Numbered from the stretch's first letter, positions 1 to 7,063 are shown. The stretch: DNA of 8,023 nt from Candidatus Segetimicrobium genomatis (GCA_005882445.1 VBAN01000074.1:1-8023), one strand, 5' to 3'. Numbers and translations: made by a program. Notes: generated by a model not told the origin, from the sequence alone.

Positions 1-946
1 CGAGAAGCCTGATGGTCGCTTCCTGGTCGACCGACGTCACCTGAATCGAGACTATATCCGCCCCCACCTCGACCAGCGGGCGGTACACCTCGACCAGCTC
101 CGCGGGGGTGCGGGCCCACGCGTACTTTCCGATGATCTCGCGCCGGTCCATCGAGTCGGCCCGGGCCCGCAGGACGGACGGGTCCACCTCATCGAGCCGG
201 CCTTCCACCCGCAGCCCGCGCCAGGCCGCCAGGGCGTCCCACGCCTCGTCCTCGTCCCGGGCCAGAATCGACCACCGCTGCGCGACCACCGTGGGCTTCG
301 GACGCTCCGCCGTCTGCGCGGCCCGTGAGAACGGGTCGATGACCTGCTCGCGCGCCTCCCGCGGCGCCTTCACGCTGACGATCAGCCCGTCGGCAATCCG
401 GCCGGCCAGCGCGGCGGACTGCTCCCCGCCGGCCGCCATCCAGATGGGGACGCGCCCGAGCGGCGGGCTGTAGAGCTTGGCCGCCCGCGTCTGGTAGAAC
501 TCTCCGGCGAAGTCGAGCTTCTCCCCATCCAGCAGCCGCCGCATGATCGCGACGGCCTCCACCATGCGGGCGCGCCGCTCCTTGTTCCCGGGGAACTCCC
601 ATCCGAGCGGACGCTCGTTGATCCCCTCGCCGCTCCCGACGCCGAGCGCGAAGCGGCCGCCGGACAGCCGGTCCACGGTGGCCGCCGCCTGGGCGACCAA
701 TCCCGGATGGTAGCGGAACAGGGGGCAGGTCACCGCGGTGGCGAGCCGCGCGCGCCGCGTGCGCAGGGCCAGCGCCCCAAGCAGGCTCCAGGCGAAGGGC
801 GAGGCGGAGACATCGTCGACCCAGGGGTGGAAGTGGTCGGAGACCGTCAGCACATCGAACCCCGCCGCCTCCGCCTGAACGGCGTGGTCGAGGAGCGTCT
901 CGGGCTGGAACTGCTCGGTGCCTAAGAAGTAGGCAAAATTAGGCAT
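1..946 (-). CDS. F420-dependent LLM oxidoreductase, glucose-6-phosphate dehydrogenase-like family (3' end outside window)
   Basis: This frame is open from ATG 946 to the left edge: 315 codons with no stop, probably only about ten short of the end. The protein is a luciferase-like TIM barrel. Its N-terminus (MPNFAYFLGTEQF) and the SDHFHPW motif at residues 36-42 match the F420-dependent G6PDH-like family (TIGR03557 type). His38, Trp42 and Glu107 (in GVGSGEG) line up by spacing with the active-site His40, Trp44 and Glu109 of mycobacterial Fgd1. The usual LSGGR motif is at 94-98. From family knowledge it is a cytosolic hydride-transfer enzyme using F420. The sugar-phosphate pocket cannot be confirmed, so the substrate is unknown and the name fgd is not justified. 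It is the last visible gene of a four-gene operon, 45 bases after the preceding stop. Only a G-rich, imperfect Shine-Dalgarno precedes the ATG. Confidence 0.88.
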   Translation of the reverse strand, partial: MPNFAYFLGTEQFQPETLLDHAVQAEAAGFDVLTVSDHFHPWVDDVSASPFAWSLLGALALRTRRARLATAVTCPLFRYHPGLVAQAAATVDRLSGGRFALGVGSGEGINERPLGWEFPGNKERRARMVEAVAIMRRLLDGEKLDFAGEFYQTRAAKLYSPPLGRVPIWMAAGGEQSAALAGRIADGLIVSVKAPREAREQVIDPFSRAAQTAERPKPTVVAQRWSILARDEDEAWDALAAWRGLRVEGRLDEVDPSVLRARADSMDRREIIGKYAWARTPAELVEVYRPLVEVGADIVSIQVTSVDQEATIRLL

Positions 947-991
947 CCCGCCCCCCCGGGCTGGTGCTGTCGGTGCGCGCTGCCGGTGCCG

Positions 992-2005
992 TCAATGCGC
1001 GGCGATCGCGCTGCGGGCGTGCTCGCGTCCCACGTCGATGACCCGCCGCACCCCGGTCGCGTCGGACGCCACCGGCTGTAAAATTGGCAGCCGCACCCCG
1101 GCCTCCGCATAGGCGCCGAGGCGCCCCAGCACATCGTCCGGGGAGCCGGCCAGCGTAAACGCGTCGAGAAGCGCGTCGCCGATCTGCCCGCGCGCGCCCT
1201 CGAGGTCGCCCCGGAAGAACGGCTCCGCGATGCGCCGCTTGCTCTCGGGATCGACGCCGCTCTCGCGCAGCACGGCCTCGTCGATGACCGCAAACTGGTA
1301 GCTGACGAACGGATCGCGGCGCATGGCGTCGCGGGCGGCGCGCCGGTCCGGGTCCGCCGCGCAGAGCAGATACGCCGCGACATCCACGCCATCCGGGTCG
1401 CGCTCCACGCGCGAGGCGGCGGCCCGCACGCCGGCGATCAGCCGGCGGCACGAGGCGGGCGACTCCAGCGCGCGCGCCAGGTATCCGTCGCACACCTCAC
1501 CGGCGATGCGCAGCATCCCCGGCCTCCACCCGGCGAGGTAGACGGGAATGGTGTGCGCGGGGCGAACGGTGAGCGCGACGTTCTGGAGCGAGAAGCGGCG
1601 GCCGGTGAACGTGATCTTCTCCCCCTGCCAGAGACGGCGGATCAGCCCGATGCTCTCGCGCATCGCGCCGAGCGGGCGATCGTGGGAGATGCCCTGCTCA
1701 TCGAGCCGGGCCGGATAGCCCGTCCCGAACCCGAGGATCGCCCGGCCGCCGCTCAGTTCATCGATCGTCGCCAGCGTGGACGCCACGAGGACCGGGTGCC
1801 GGGTAAATGGATTGACGCATCCGGTCGCGAGCCCCAGCCGGCGCGTGGCCACGCCCATCGCGGCGAGATAGGTCGGGGCGTCCCGGTTCCAATACGCCTC
1901 GTGCAGCCAGCAGGACTCGAACCCCTGGTCCTCCGCGTACCGGGCGAACTCCACGGCCGCGCGGACCGGCAGGATGCCTCCCAGCCCCAGCGCGACCCGC
2001 GTCAC
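992..2005 (-). CDS. LLM class flavin/F420-dependent oxidoreductase, methylenetetrahydromethanopterin reductase-like
   Basis: A 337-residue luciferase-like barrel. The N-terminal part (GFESCWLHEAYWNRDA at 28-43, then ATGCVNPFTRHP at 60-71) resembles Mer-like LLM enzymes, which carry a similar residue run before the first long helix. IDELSGGRAILGFGTGYP at 81-98 is the typical LLM phosphate-binding stretch. Family knowledge predicts a cytosolic oxidoreductase using F420 or FMN; the substrate is unknown. The proposed start is GTG at 2005, which overlaps the upstream peptidase stop as GTGA (4-base overlap). No good Shine-Dalgarno is visible, so translation probably depends on coupling to the peptidase. 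The same frame stays open to 2977, but that part is antisense-frame noise inside the peptidase gene. The C-terminal third (residues 230-280) is charged and more divergent. True Mer activity would need tetrahydromethanopterin metabolism, for which this window gives no evidence. Confidence 0.87.
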   Translation of the reverse strand: MTRVALGLGGILPVRAAVEFARYAEDQGFESCWLHEAYWNRDAPTYLAAMGVATRRLGLATGCVNPFTRHPVLVASTLATIDELSGGRAILGFGTGYPARLDEQGISHDRPLGAMRESIGLIRRLWQGEKITFTGRRFSLQNVALTVRPAHTIPVYLAGWRPGMLRIAGEVCDGYLARALESPASCRRLIAGVRAAASRVERDPDGVDVAAYLLCAADPDRRAARDAMRRDPFVSYQFAVIDEAVLRESGVDPESKRRIAEPFFRGDLEGARGQIGDALLDAFTLAGSPDDVLGRLGAYAEAGVRLPILQPVASDATGVRRVIDVGREHARSAIAAH

Positions 2006-3291
2006 GCCGGAACCGCCATCGCCACCGTGTAGCCGCTGAGATTCCAATAGCGCGACGCCGCCGCCCCGATCGCCTCCGGGGTCACGCCCCGGATCAACCC
2101 TGGATACCGCAGCAGGTAGTCGAGCCCCAGCCCGAAGACCTCGATCTCCAGCAGCGCCTGCGCGACCCCGGCATCGGTTTCCAGGCGCAGCGCAAGCGAT
2201 CCGATGACGTAGTTCTGCGCATCCGGCAGTTCCCCGTTCCGCACCGGCTCGCGCTGCAGGCCGCGGATCTCGCGGACGATCCCCTCCACCGTGCGGTCGA
2301 CGTTCTTCGGATTGACGCCCGCGCGCACCGCCCACGGGCCGGCCAGGAATCCGGCCTGGGCCTGGCTGTAGACGTAGTAGGCCAGGCCTTCCTTGTCCCG
2401 GAGCGTCGCGCCGAGCCGCCCCATCAAGCCGAGCCGCCCGAGGATGAGATCGGCCATCATGCCCGCGTAGAAATCTTCGCTCATCCGGTTGAACCCCGGG
2501 ACCCCGAGGACGATGTCGGCCTGGCTCTTTCCGGGAATCTCCACCACCCGGCGCTGGATGGACGAGGCGGGGCCGGCGTTGGGGGGAACGATCGCCGCGA
2601 TCGGGCCGCCCGCGCGCCGTCCGTTCCACAGCGCGCCGAGCTGGTCCACAATCCGCGGGGCCGTCACCTCTCCGACGACCGTCAGGATCAGTCCGTTGGC
2701 CCGGTAGAGGCGGCGGTGGTACTCGATCAGGTCCTCCCGGGTGATGGCGCCGACGGTCTCCTCGTCGCCTTCCGGGGTCCGGTGGTGGGGATGCTCTGGA
2801 GGATAGGCCAATGCCCGGAACGTCTTCTCCGCGGTGACCCGGGTGTCCAGGCGGCCCTCCCGAATGCCGGTGATGATCCGGGCGCGCTGCTTCTCGACCT
2901 CTTCGGCGGGGAACGTCGGCCGCTGCATCACCTCCGCCACCAGGTCGAGGACGCGCTCGGTGTCCTCCGCCAGGCATCGCGCCGACACCGTCACGCCTTC
3001 GAGGTCCGCCCGCACGTTCAGGCTCGCCCCGAGGGAATCCAGGACGAGCGCGAGGTCCTGGGACGCGTACGCGGCGGTGCCGCGGGTGAGCATGGAGGCG
3101 GTAAAGAGCGCGAGTCCTTCGCGGCCGGGCGGATCGTACACCGCCCCCGCGCGGAGGTATCCGAGGACGGTCACGGCGGGATTGGCCCGCTTCTCACGGA
3201 TCAACGCCACGGACCCATCGCCGAACGGCTGGCGCGCCACGGACTCGGGCGTGATCGGAACAACCGGTCCCCGTGTGCTGACGTTACGCAT
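2002..3291 (-). CDS. M16 family peptidase, non-catalytic (Arg/Tyr) subunit
   Basis: A 429-residue two-domain M16 (insulinase/processing-peptidase-like) protein. Where catalytic members have HxxEH, this chain reads GLALFTASMLTRGT (59-72), so the zinc ligands are replaced by Leu62, Ala65 and Ser66 and it cannot bind zinc in the usual way. The second domain keeps LRDKEGLAYYVYS (297-309), with Arg298 and Tyr305 matching the substrate-binding R/Y pair. In characterised two-chain bacterial M16B enzymes one chain carries HxxEH and the other R/Y, so this chain is inferred to pair with the product of the gene just upstream. That gene overlaps it by 8 bases. ATG 3291 is preceded by GGAGG about nine bases upstream. 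The stop overlaps the GTG start of the LLM gene. No signal peptide is visible, so a cytosolic complex is likely. Confidence 0.92.
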   Translation of the reverse strand: MRNVSTRGPVVPITPESVARQPFGDGSVALIREKRANPAVTVLGYLRAGAVYDPPGREGLALFTASMLTRGTAAYASQDLALVLDSLGASLNVRADLEGVTVSARCLAEDTERVLDLVAEVMQRPTFPAEEVEKQRARIITGIREGRLDTRVTAEKTFRALAYPPEHPHHRTPEGDEETVGAITREDLIEYHRRLYRANGLILTVVGEVTAPRIVDQLGALWNGRRAGGPIAAIVPPNAGPASSIQRRVVEIPGKSQADIVLGVPGFNRMSEDFYAGMMADLILGRLGLMGRLGATLRDKEGLAYYVYSQAQAGFLAGPWAVRAGVNPKNVDRTVEGIVREIRGLQREPVRNGELPDAQNYVIGSLALRLETDAGVAQALLEIEVFGLGLDYLLRYPGLIRGVTPEAIGAAASRYWNLSGYTVAMAVPA

Positions 3292-4591
3292 GCACCACCG
3301 CCTCCGGGACCCGTGCGGGCTCGGGGATGTACCAGCCGACGGTCCGGTTCACCTCGGCGAACACTTTGGCGGCCACCCGCTGCACCGCCTCGGGAGTCAC
3401 CGCGGTCAGCCGATCCAGGAACCGTGCGAGATACTCGCTGTCCGCCACGATCTCGCTGCTGCCGAGCAGGACCGCCTGCCCCGAGACGCCATCGGCGGCG
3501 TAGACCCACTGGGCGCGGGCCTGCTTGTGCACCTTGTCGAGCTCCTCCGCGCCCACCGGCTCCTCGCACAGGCGCTGCAGTTCGGCGAGCACCGCCGCTT
3601 CGACGCGCTCCGGGGGCACGCCGGGCCGCAGCGCGGCGCCGATCTCGAAGAGCGTGGGGTCCAGCGTCGGGCGGAAGGAGCTGCCGGCGTCGACGGTGAG
3701 CTGCCGCTCCACCAGCGCGCGATACAGCCGGCTGCTGCGCACGCCCATCGCCTCGCCTCCGAACACCCCGGGCCCTTTGAACCCTGAGAGCACGCCGTCC
3801 AGCACCAGACAGGGGAAAAAGTCCGGATCCGTCGCGGCGGGCGCGTGAAACGCCATCTGGAGCTGCGGCACCGCCCCGCCTGGGCGCCGGACCATCACCC
3901 GGCGCTCGCCCTCCTGTGGAGGCTCCACGCTCCGCACCGGCGGCGGCTTCGGGCCGGGCGGAATGGGTTCGAACGCCTCCCGCACGCGGGCGAGCAGGGC
4001 CTGGCTGTCGAAGTCTCCCACCGCCACCAGGACGGCGTTGTTGGGAGTGTAATAGGTCCGGTAGTGCCGGATCAGATCATCGCGCGTCATGGCCAGGAGG
4101 TCGCTCTTGTACCCGATGACCGCATGCCGGTAGGTGTGCACCCGGTACGCCGCGGCTTCGACTTCTTCGTAGAGCGCGTACTCGGGGTTGTTCTCGGCCC
4201 CTTCGCGCTCCGAGATGATCACGGTGCGCTCGCTCTCGACTTCTTCAGGGTCGAACAGCGAGTGGGTCATCCGGTCGGACTCGATCCGGATCCCCAGGCC
4301 GATGTGCTCGGCGGGCAGGGTTTCGAAGTAGGCCGTAAAATCCTTCCAGGTGAAGCCGTTCCAGCTGCCGCCGTGGCGGTTGACGAGTCGGGAGAATTCT
4401 CCCTTCCCCAATGTGGGCGTGCCCTTGAAGAGCATGTGCTCAACCCAGTGAGAGATGCCGGTGATTCCCGGAACCTCGTTGCGGCTCCCGACCCGGTACC
4501 AGGCCCAGAAGGTCGCAACGGGAGCCGCGTGGACCTCGCGCAGCAGCACGACCAGGCCGTTCGACAGCACGCTTCGAATTGTGGGCTCCAT
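3284..4591 (-). CDS. M16 family zinc metallopeptidase, catalytic subunit
   Basis: A 435-residue M16 peptidase when started at ATG 4591. The zinc motif His48-Trp-Val-Glu51-His52 lies in GISHWVEHMLFKGT. The third ligand is Glu128 (in VIISEREG), 75 residues after His52 plus one, as expected for HxxEH-x(74-76)-E. The C-terminal domain has RSSRLYRALVE but lacks the tyrosine of the R/Y pair, which the downstream chain supplies. It is inferred to be the catalytic half of a heterodimeric protease that clips peptides or unfolded substrates in the cytosol. The frame could extend to a TTG at 4642 (17 more residues, MRKMARTGSA...), but AGGAG sits four bases before ATG 4591 and homology begins right after it, so the shorter start is chosen. 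It is first in the four-gene minus-strand operon. The physiological substrate is unknown. Confidence 0.94.
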   Translation of the reverse strand: MEPTIRSVLSNGLVVLLREVHAAPVATFWAWYRVGSRNEVPGITGISHWVEHMLFKGTPTLGKGEFSRLVNRHGGSWNGFTWKDFTAYFETLPAEHIGLGIRIESDRMTHSLFDPEEVESERTVIISEREGAENNPEYALYEEVEAAAYRVHTYRHAVIGYKSDLLAMTRDDLIRHYRTYYTPNNAVLVAVGDFDSQALLARVREAFEPIPPGPKPPPVRSVEPPQEGERRVMVRRPGGAVPQLQMAFHAPAATDPDFFPCLVLDGVLSGFKGPGVFGGEAMGVRSSRLYRALVERQLTVDAGSSFRPTLDPTLFEIGAALRPGVPPERVEAAVLAELQRLCEEPVGAEELDKVHKQARAQWVYAADGVSGQAVLLGSSEIVADSEYLARFLDRLTAVTPEAVQRVAAKVFAEVNRTVGWYIPEPARVPEAVVHA

Positions 4592-4697
4592 GCGGCTCCT
4601 CTCAGTCTCCACGGCGCTGCCGGTCCGCGCCATCTTCCGCAAAGCATGGCTCGGCGGGGCATCCGGGGATCGCCCTTCCTTTCGGCCCCATAGATAT
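4592..4697. promoter_or_regulatory. Divergent intergenic region between the M16 operon and the AlkZ-like gene
   Basis: About 106 bases separate the two divergent starts, so promoters for both directions should lie here or just inside the plus-strand gene. I see no convincing -35/-10 pair on either strand. The only notable structure is a perfect 8-bp inverted repeat, CGGGGATC (4664-4671) with GATCCCCG (4700-4707), 28 bases apart. It spans the proposed GTG start of the plus-strand gene and could be a regulator site or chance. Confidence 0.35.
4596..4600 (-). promoter_or_regulatory. Shine-Dalgarno AGGAG fixing the start of the catalytic M16 gene
   Basis: On the minus strand AGGAG is followed by CCGC and then ATG (4591-4589). 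This ideal spacing favours the ATG over the upstream in-frame TTG at 4642 and ATG at 4633. Confidence 0.75.
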
Positions 4698-5530
4698 GTG
4701 ATCCCCGCCAGGACATCTCCTAACCTGTCCGAGCGAGCAATCAGGCGATTGAGGGAGCAGGTTTTACGCCATCACCGTGTACGGTCAAAATTCGATGCGC
4801 TTCGGTTTATCAGAGCGGTGGGCTACTGTTATGCGTTCACTCCAGGCCCCGGAAGGCTGCCGAGCCTCTTTGAGGTGCTGGACACCCGCAGCGACGACCG
4901 GCGGTGGGCGTGGGCCTGGGACTGGAAGGAGGCGCTGCCGTCGGAGAAGCGGGTGTTCTACGGCCGGATCCTTGCGCGAAAGCCGACGTTCATTTCGTTG
5001 GCGTTTCTGCCGCACTTCTTCGCGCTCACCGGAAACGTGGGGGAACCGGACGACTACTCGCGGTTGTACGAAGCGGGCCGCCTCTCCGCGCTCGCGAAGC
5101 GGGTCTACGAGACCGTCGCGGCCGGCGGGCCGCTGACGACACGGCAGATCCGGGCGGCGGTGGAGCCCGACCGCAGGGGGAGCAGCGCGCGCCTCCTGCG
5201 GGCGCTCGCCGAACTGCAGAACCTGTTCCTGCTCGCCCGCACCGGCGAAGTGGGCGACAACCCGGGGAACTACGCCTTCGTCTGGGATCTGCTCGTGCGG
5301 TGGCTCGGGCCGCCGCGGCCGCGGTGCTTGCACAGTATGTGCGGATCACCGGGGCTCCGCGCCAGGAGGATGCGGCGGCGCTGTTCGGGTGGCCGCCGTC
5401 CGTGCTCGCCGCCGCGGTCAACGACCTCCGCGGGGAGTCCGTGCTCGACCTGGCACGCGGGCCCGATGGCGAGGACCGGCTGGTGCTGCGAACGACCCTG
5501 GCGCGCCTCCGGAGGCCCCGCAGGGGGTAA
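4698..5530 (+). pseudogene. AlkZ-related winged-helix protein gene with an apparent one-base frameshift
   Basis: Two plus-strand frames join into one protein of about 277 residues. Frame A runs to about 5312 and contains FIRAVGYCYAFTPGPG, WAWAWDWKEALPSEKRVFYG, RKPTFISLAFLPHFFALTGN and DDYSRLYEAGRLSALAKRVYE. The coding sense then continues in the frame one base back (AVLAQYVRITGAP, AALFGWPPSVLAAAVNDLRG) to TAA 5528-5530. The shift lies within the GC-only stretch at about 5298-5326 and equals one missing base. The order of motifs resembles proteins annotated as AlkZ-related, relatives of the winged-helix DNA glycosylase AlkZ/YcaQ. I see no QxQ catalytic motif, so DNA repair activity is not claimed. 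The start is uncertain: GTG 4698 (used here) or TTG 4749, neither with a good ribosome site. Unshifted, frame A would stop at 5541-5543, ending in an arginine-rich tail. It probably shares a transcript with the LLM gene 19 bases downstream. A sequencing indel is as likely as true inactivation. Confidence 0.7.
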
Positions 5531-5534
5531 GGTC

Positions 5535-5543
5535 AGGAGGTGA
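5535..5543 (+). promoter_or_regulatory. Near-perfect Shine-Dalgarno AGGAGGTGA for the LLM gene
   Basis: Nine consecutive bases match the complement of the 16S rRNA 3' end, with six bases (ACGGGG) before ATG 5550. This is the strongest ribosome site in the window and sets the start. It follows the AlkZ-like stop (5530) by only four bases. Confidence 0.85.
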
Positions 5544-5549
5544 ACGGGG

Positions 5550-6485
5550 ATGCGGGTTGGGCTGAACGTCGCCAATTTCGCCGCGCCCGGCGGGCCGGCC
5601 AGACTGGCCGAGCATCTGGCGCAGGTGGCACGCCGCGCCGAAGAGGCCGGGTTCGAGAGCCTCTGGGTGTGGGATCATTTCTTCTGGGATCAAACACCGA
5701 TCGGTCCGGGCGTCACCGACCGTGAGATGATCGAAGCCTACACCACGCTGGGCTTCCTCGCCGGCGTCACCCGGACAATCAAGTTGGGCACCCTGGTCGC
5801 CTCCGCCACCTATCGCCATCCCGGCGTGTTGGTCAAACAGGTCACCACCCTGGATGTGCTCTCGGGCGGCCGCGCCATCTTCGGCATCGGCGCCGGCTGG
5901 TTCGAGGAAGAGCATCGCGCGCTCGGCATCCCCTTCCCGACGACGAAGGAACGGTTCGAACGCCTTGAGGAGACCGTGCAGATCGCGCTGCTCATGTGGG
6001 GCGACGAAGGGCGCTACGACCGGGCCAAACCGTTTCTCGGCAAGCACTACCGGCTCGAGCGGGCCCTCAATGTGCCCCAGGCGCTCCGGCGGCCGCACCC
6101 GCCCATCTTGATCGGCGGCAGCGGCGAGCAAAAAACGCTGCGCCTGGTGGCTCAGTACGCGGACGCCTGCAACCTCAACGGCCGCTTCCCCGCCGACCAA
6201 CTCGCCCATAAGCTGGGAGTGCTGCGGAGTCACTGCGAGCGGCTGGGCCGCTCCTACGACGCCATCGAGAAAACGCTCTACGGCCGCCTCCATGTCACCC
6301 AAACCGGTCACAGCGGCACCATGTCGACCACGCAGGCCATCGCCTATTGCCGGACGTTGGCCGATCTCGGCTTCGACACCCTGGTGCTGGTGGACGACAC
6401 CTTCGATATCTACGACCCCGCCGCCCTCGATCTCTGGGCGAAGCTGATTCCGGCCATTCATCAGATTCCCACGGCCGGGCGCTGA
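5550..6485 (+). CDS. F420-dependent LLM oxidoreductase, Rv1855c-like family
   Basis: A complete 311-residue luciferase-like barrel. Diagnostic stretches are MRVGLNVANF at the N-terminus, SLWVWDHFFW at 37-46, KLGTLVASATYRHPGVLVKQ at 78-97, TTLDVLSGGRAIFGIGAGWF at 99-118, and EEHRALGIPFPTTKERFERL at 120-139. This combination is typical of the TIGR03560 (Rv1855c) F420-dependent group. PILIGGSGEQKTLRLVAQYA at 185-204 is the usual second half of the barrel. It should be a cytosolic two-electron oxidoreductase with F420 or FMN; the substrate is unknown. Start ATG 5550 is fixed by AGGAGGTGA. It probably shares a transcript with the AlkZ-like gene upstream. A strong hairpin lies 13 bases after its TGA. 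It differs clearly in motif detail from the two LLM proteins on the other strand, so it is not a recent duplicate of them. Confidence 0.93.
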   Translation: MRVGLNVANFAAPGGPARLAEHLAQVARRAEEAGFESLWVWDHFFWDQTPIGPGVTDREMIEAYTTLGFLAGVTRTIKLGTLVASATYRHPGVLVKQVTTLDVLSGGRAIFGIGAGWFEEEHRALGIPFPTTKERFERLEETVQIALLMWGDEGRYDRAKPFLGKHYRLERALNVPQALRRPHPPILIGGSGEQKTLRLVAQYADACNLNGRFPADQLAHKLGVLRSHCERLGRSYDAIEKTLYGRLHVTQTGHSGTMSTTQAIAYCRTLADLGFDTLVLVDDTFDIYDPAALDLWAKLIPAIHQIPTAGR

Positions 6486-6497
6486 GAGCGTTCACGC

Positions 6498-6534
6498 GCC
6501 GGACTCCCCCGGCCGGCGGCCGGAGGAGTCCGGC
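6498..6534. terminator. Long GC-rich hairpin between convergent genes (possible bidirectional terminator)
   Basis: A 10-bp perfect stem, GCCGGACTCC (6498-6507) with GGAGTCCGGC (6525-6534), continues after one C/A mismatch into a 6-bp stem CCGGCC/GGCCGG (6509-6514 and 6518-6523), closing on a 3-base loop. It lies between the stop of the plus-strand LLM gene (6485) and the presumed end of the minus-strand peroxiredoxin gene (6547). Neither side has a run of T, so it is not a textbook intrinsic terminator. It may still block read-through in both directions or stabilise 3' ends. Confidence 0.6.
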
Positions 6535-6546
6535 CGAGCCTCGGGG

Positions 6547-6950
6547 CTACGGCGCCCGCCGGATCGCCGGCTCCACTTCCTCGTACGCCGGCTCCGCGCC
6601 GGGCTTGTCCGCGATCCACGTAGGAAGGCGCCATCGTACACGCCGTACGCCTTCATCGCCTCGTGGTTGAAATCGCTCAACATCGACTGCTTGAGGTTGA
6701 GCTGCTTGGCCCACTCGGCCAGGGTGAACGGAGTGTCGGCGCTGATCCCGATCACCTGGGCCTTCAACGAATCGAGCCTGGTGTAGTCGTCCCGGAACCG
6801 GCACATCTCCTTCGTGCACGTCCCCGTAAACGCCGCGGGGAAAAATGCGAGCACGGTCGTCTTGCCGCGGAACTCGCTGATCTTCACCGGCTTGCGCTCG
6901 CCGCTCACCAACGTCGCATCCGGCGCCTGCTGGCCTACCTCGACTGACAT
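6547..6950 (-). pseudogene. Peroxiredoxin (AhpC/TSA, BCP/AhpE-like) with internal deletion and frameshift
   Basis: ATG 6950 follows AAAGGAGG (6957-6964) with a six-base spacer. The first about 109 residues are a clear thioredoxin-fold peroxiredoxin: PAAFTGTC (38-45) fits PxxxTxxC with peroxidatic Cys45, and Cys50 sits at the BCP-type resolving position. LSDFNHEAMKAYGVYDGAFL (91-110) is also typical. Right after this the expected segment of roughly 20-25 residues (the KRAVFVID-like strand with the conserved active-site Arg) is absent, and the usual C-terminus (TWIADKPGAEPAYEEVEPAI) resumes in another frame, ending at TAG 6547-6549. Unshifted translation instead gives an Arg/Ser-rich tail to TGA 6492-6494, running through the hairpin. 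The junction lies near 6612-6625. The known function of intact relatives is thiol-dependent reduction of hydroperoxides. As sequenced, the product should be inactive. A local misassembly would explain it equally well. Confidence 0.82.
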
Positions 6951-7063
6951 CCCGGGCCTCCTTTATCTACTGATATCTGGCTCGCGCCGGGGCCGCGGAT
7001 CGGATCGCCTCCCGGCGCAACCAGCCGATTGGTTTCATCCCAGCACCTCCAAGGAGGTCAGCG
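6951..7063. promoter_or_regulatory. Divergent promoter region between the peroxiredoxin and OsmC genes
   Basis: 113 bases separate the divergent starts. They hold both ribosome sites: AAAGGAGG for the minus gene at 6957-6964 and AAGGAGGT for the plus gene at 7051-7058. The only AT-rich patch, 6961-6980 (containing palindromic GATATC), is the likeliest place for a -10 element, but no hexamer pair is convincing. A shared control region for two peroxide-reducing genes is an inference from layout. No OxyR, PerR or OhrR operator was recognised. Confidence 0.35.

Noticed and set aside
947..991. Possible small RiPP precursor peptide between the two minus-strand LLM genes
   Set aside because: The gap is only 45 bases, too short for a precursor with leader and core.
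2006..2977. Long N-terminal extension of the Mer-like LLM reading frame
   Set aside because: The frame is open only because stops are rare in GC-rich DNA. The extension is Gly/Arg/Pro-rich, lies wholly inside the M16 gene, and barrel homology starts right at GTG 2005.
2716..3787. Long plus-strand frames across the M16 genes
   Set aside because: Composition is Arg/Pro/Ala-rich without motifs. Both M16 genes on the minus strand are unambiguous.
4592..4642. Longer start (TTG 4642) for the catalytic M16 peptidase
   Set aside because: The extra residues look unlike the family, and AGGAG at ideal spacing supports ATG 4591.
5298..5326. Programmed ribosomal frameshifting in the AlkZ-like gene
   Set aside because: No slippery heptamer of the A AAA AAG or X XXY YYZ kind is present in the GC-only stretch, and there is no family precedent known to me.
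5418..6461. 347-codon minus-strand frame antisense to the plus-strand LLM gene
   Set aside because: It lacks recognisable domains, while the opposite strand encodes a full LLM protein with a near-perfect ribosome site. It is a GC-rich shadow frame.
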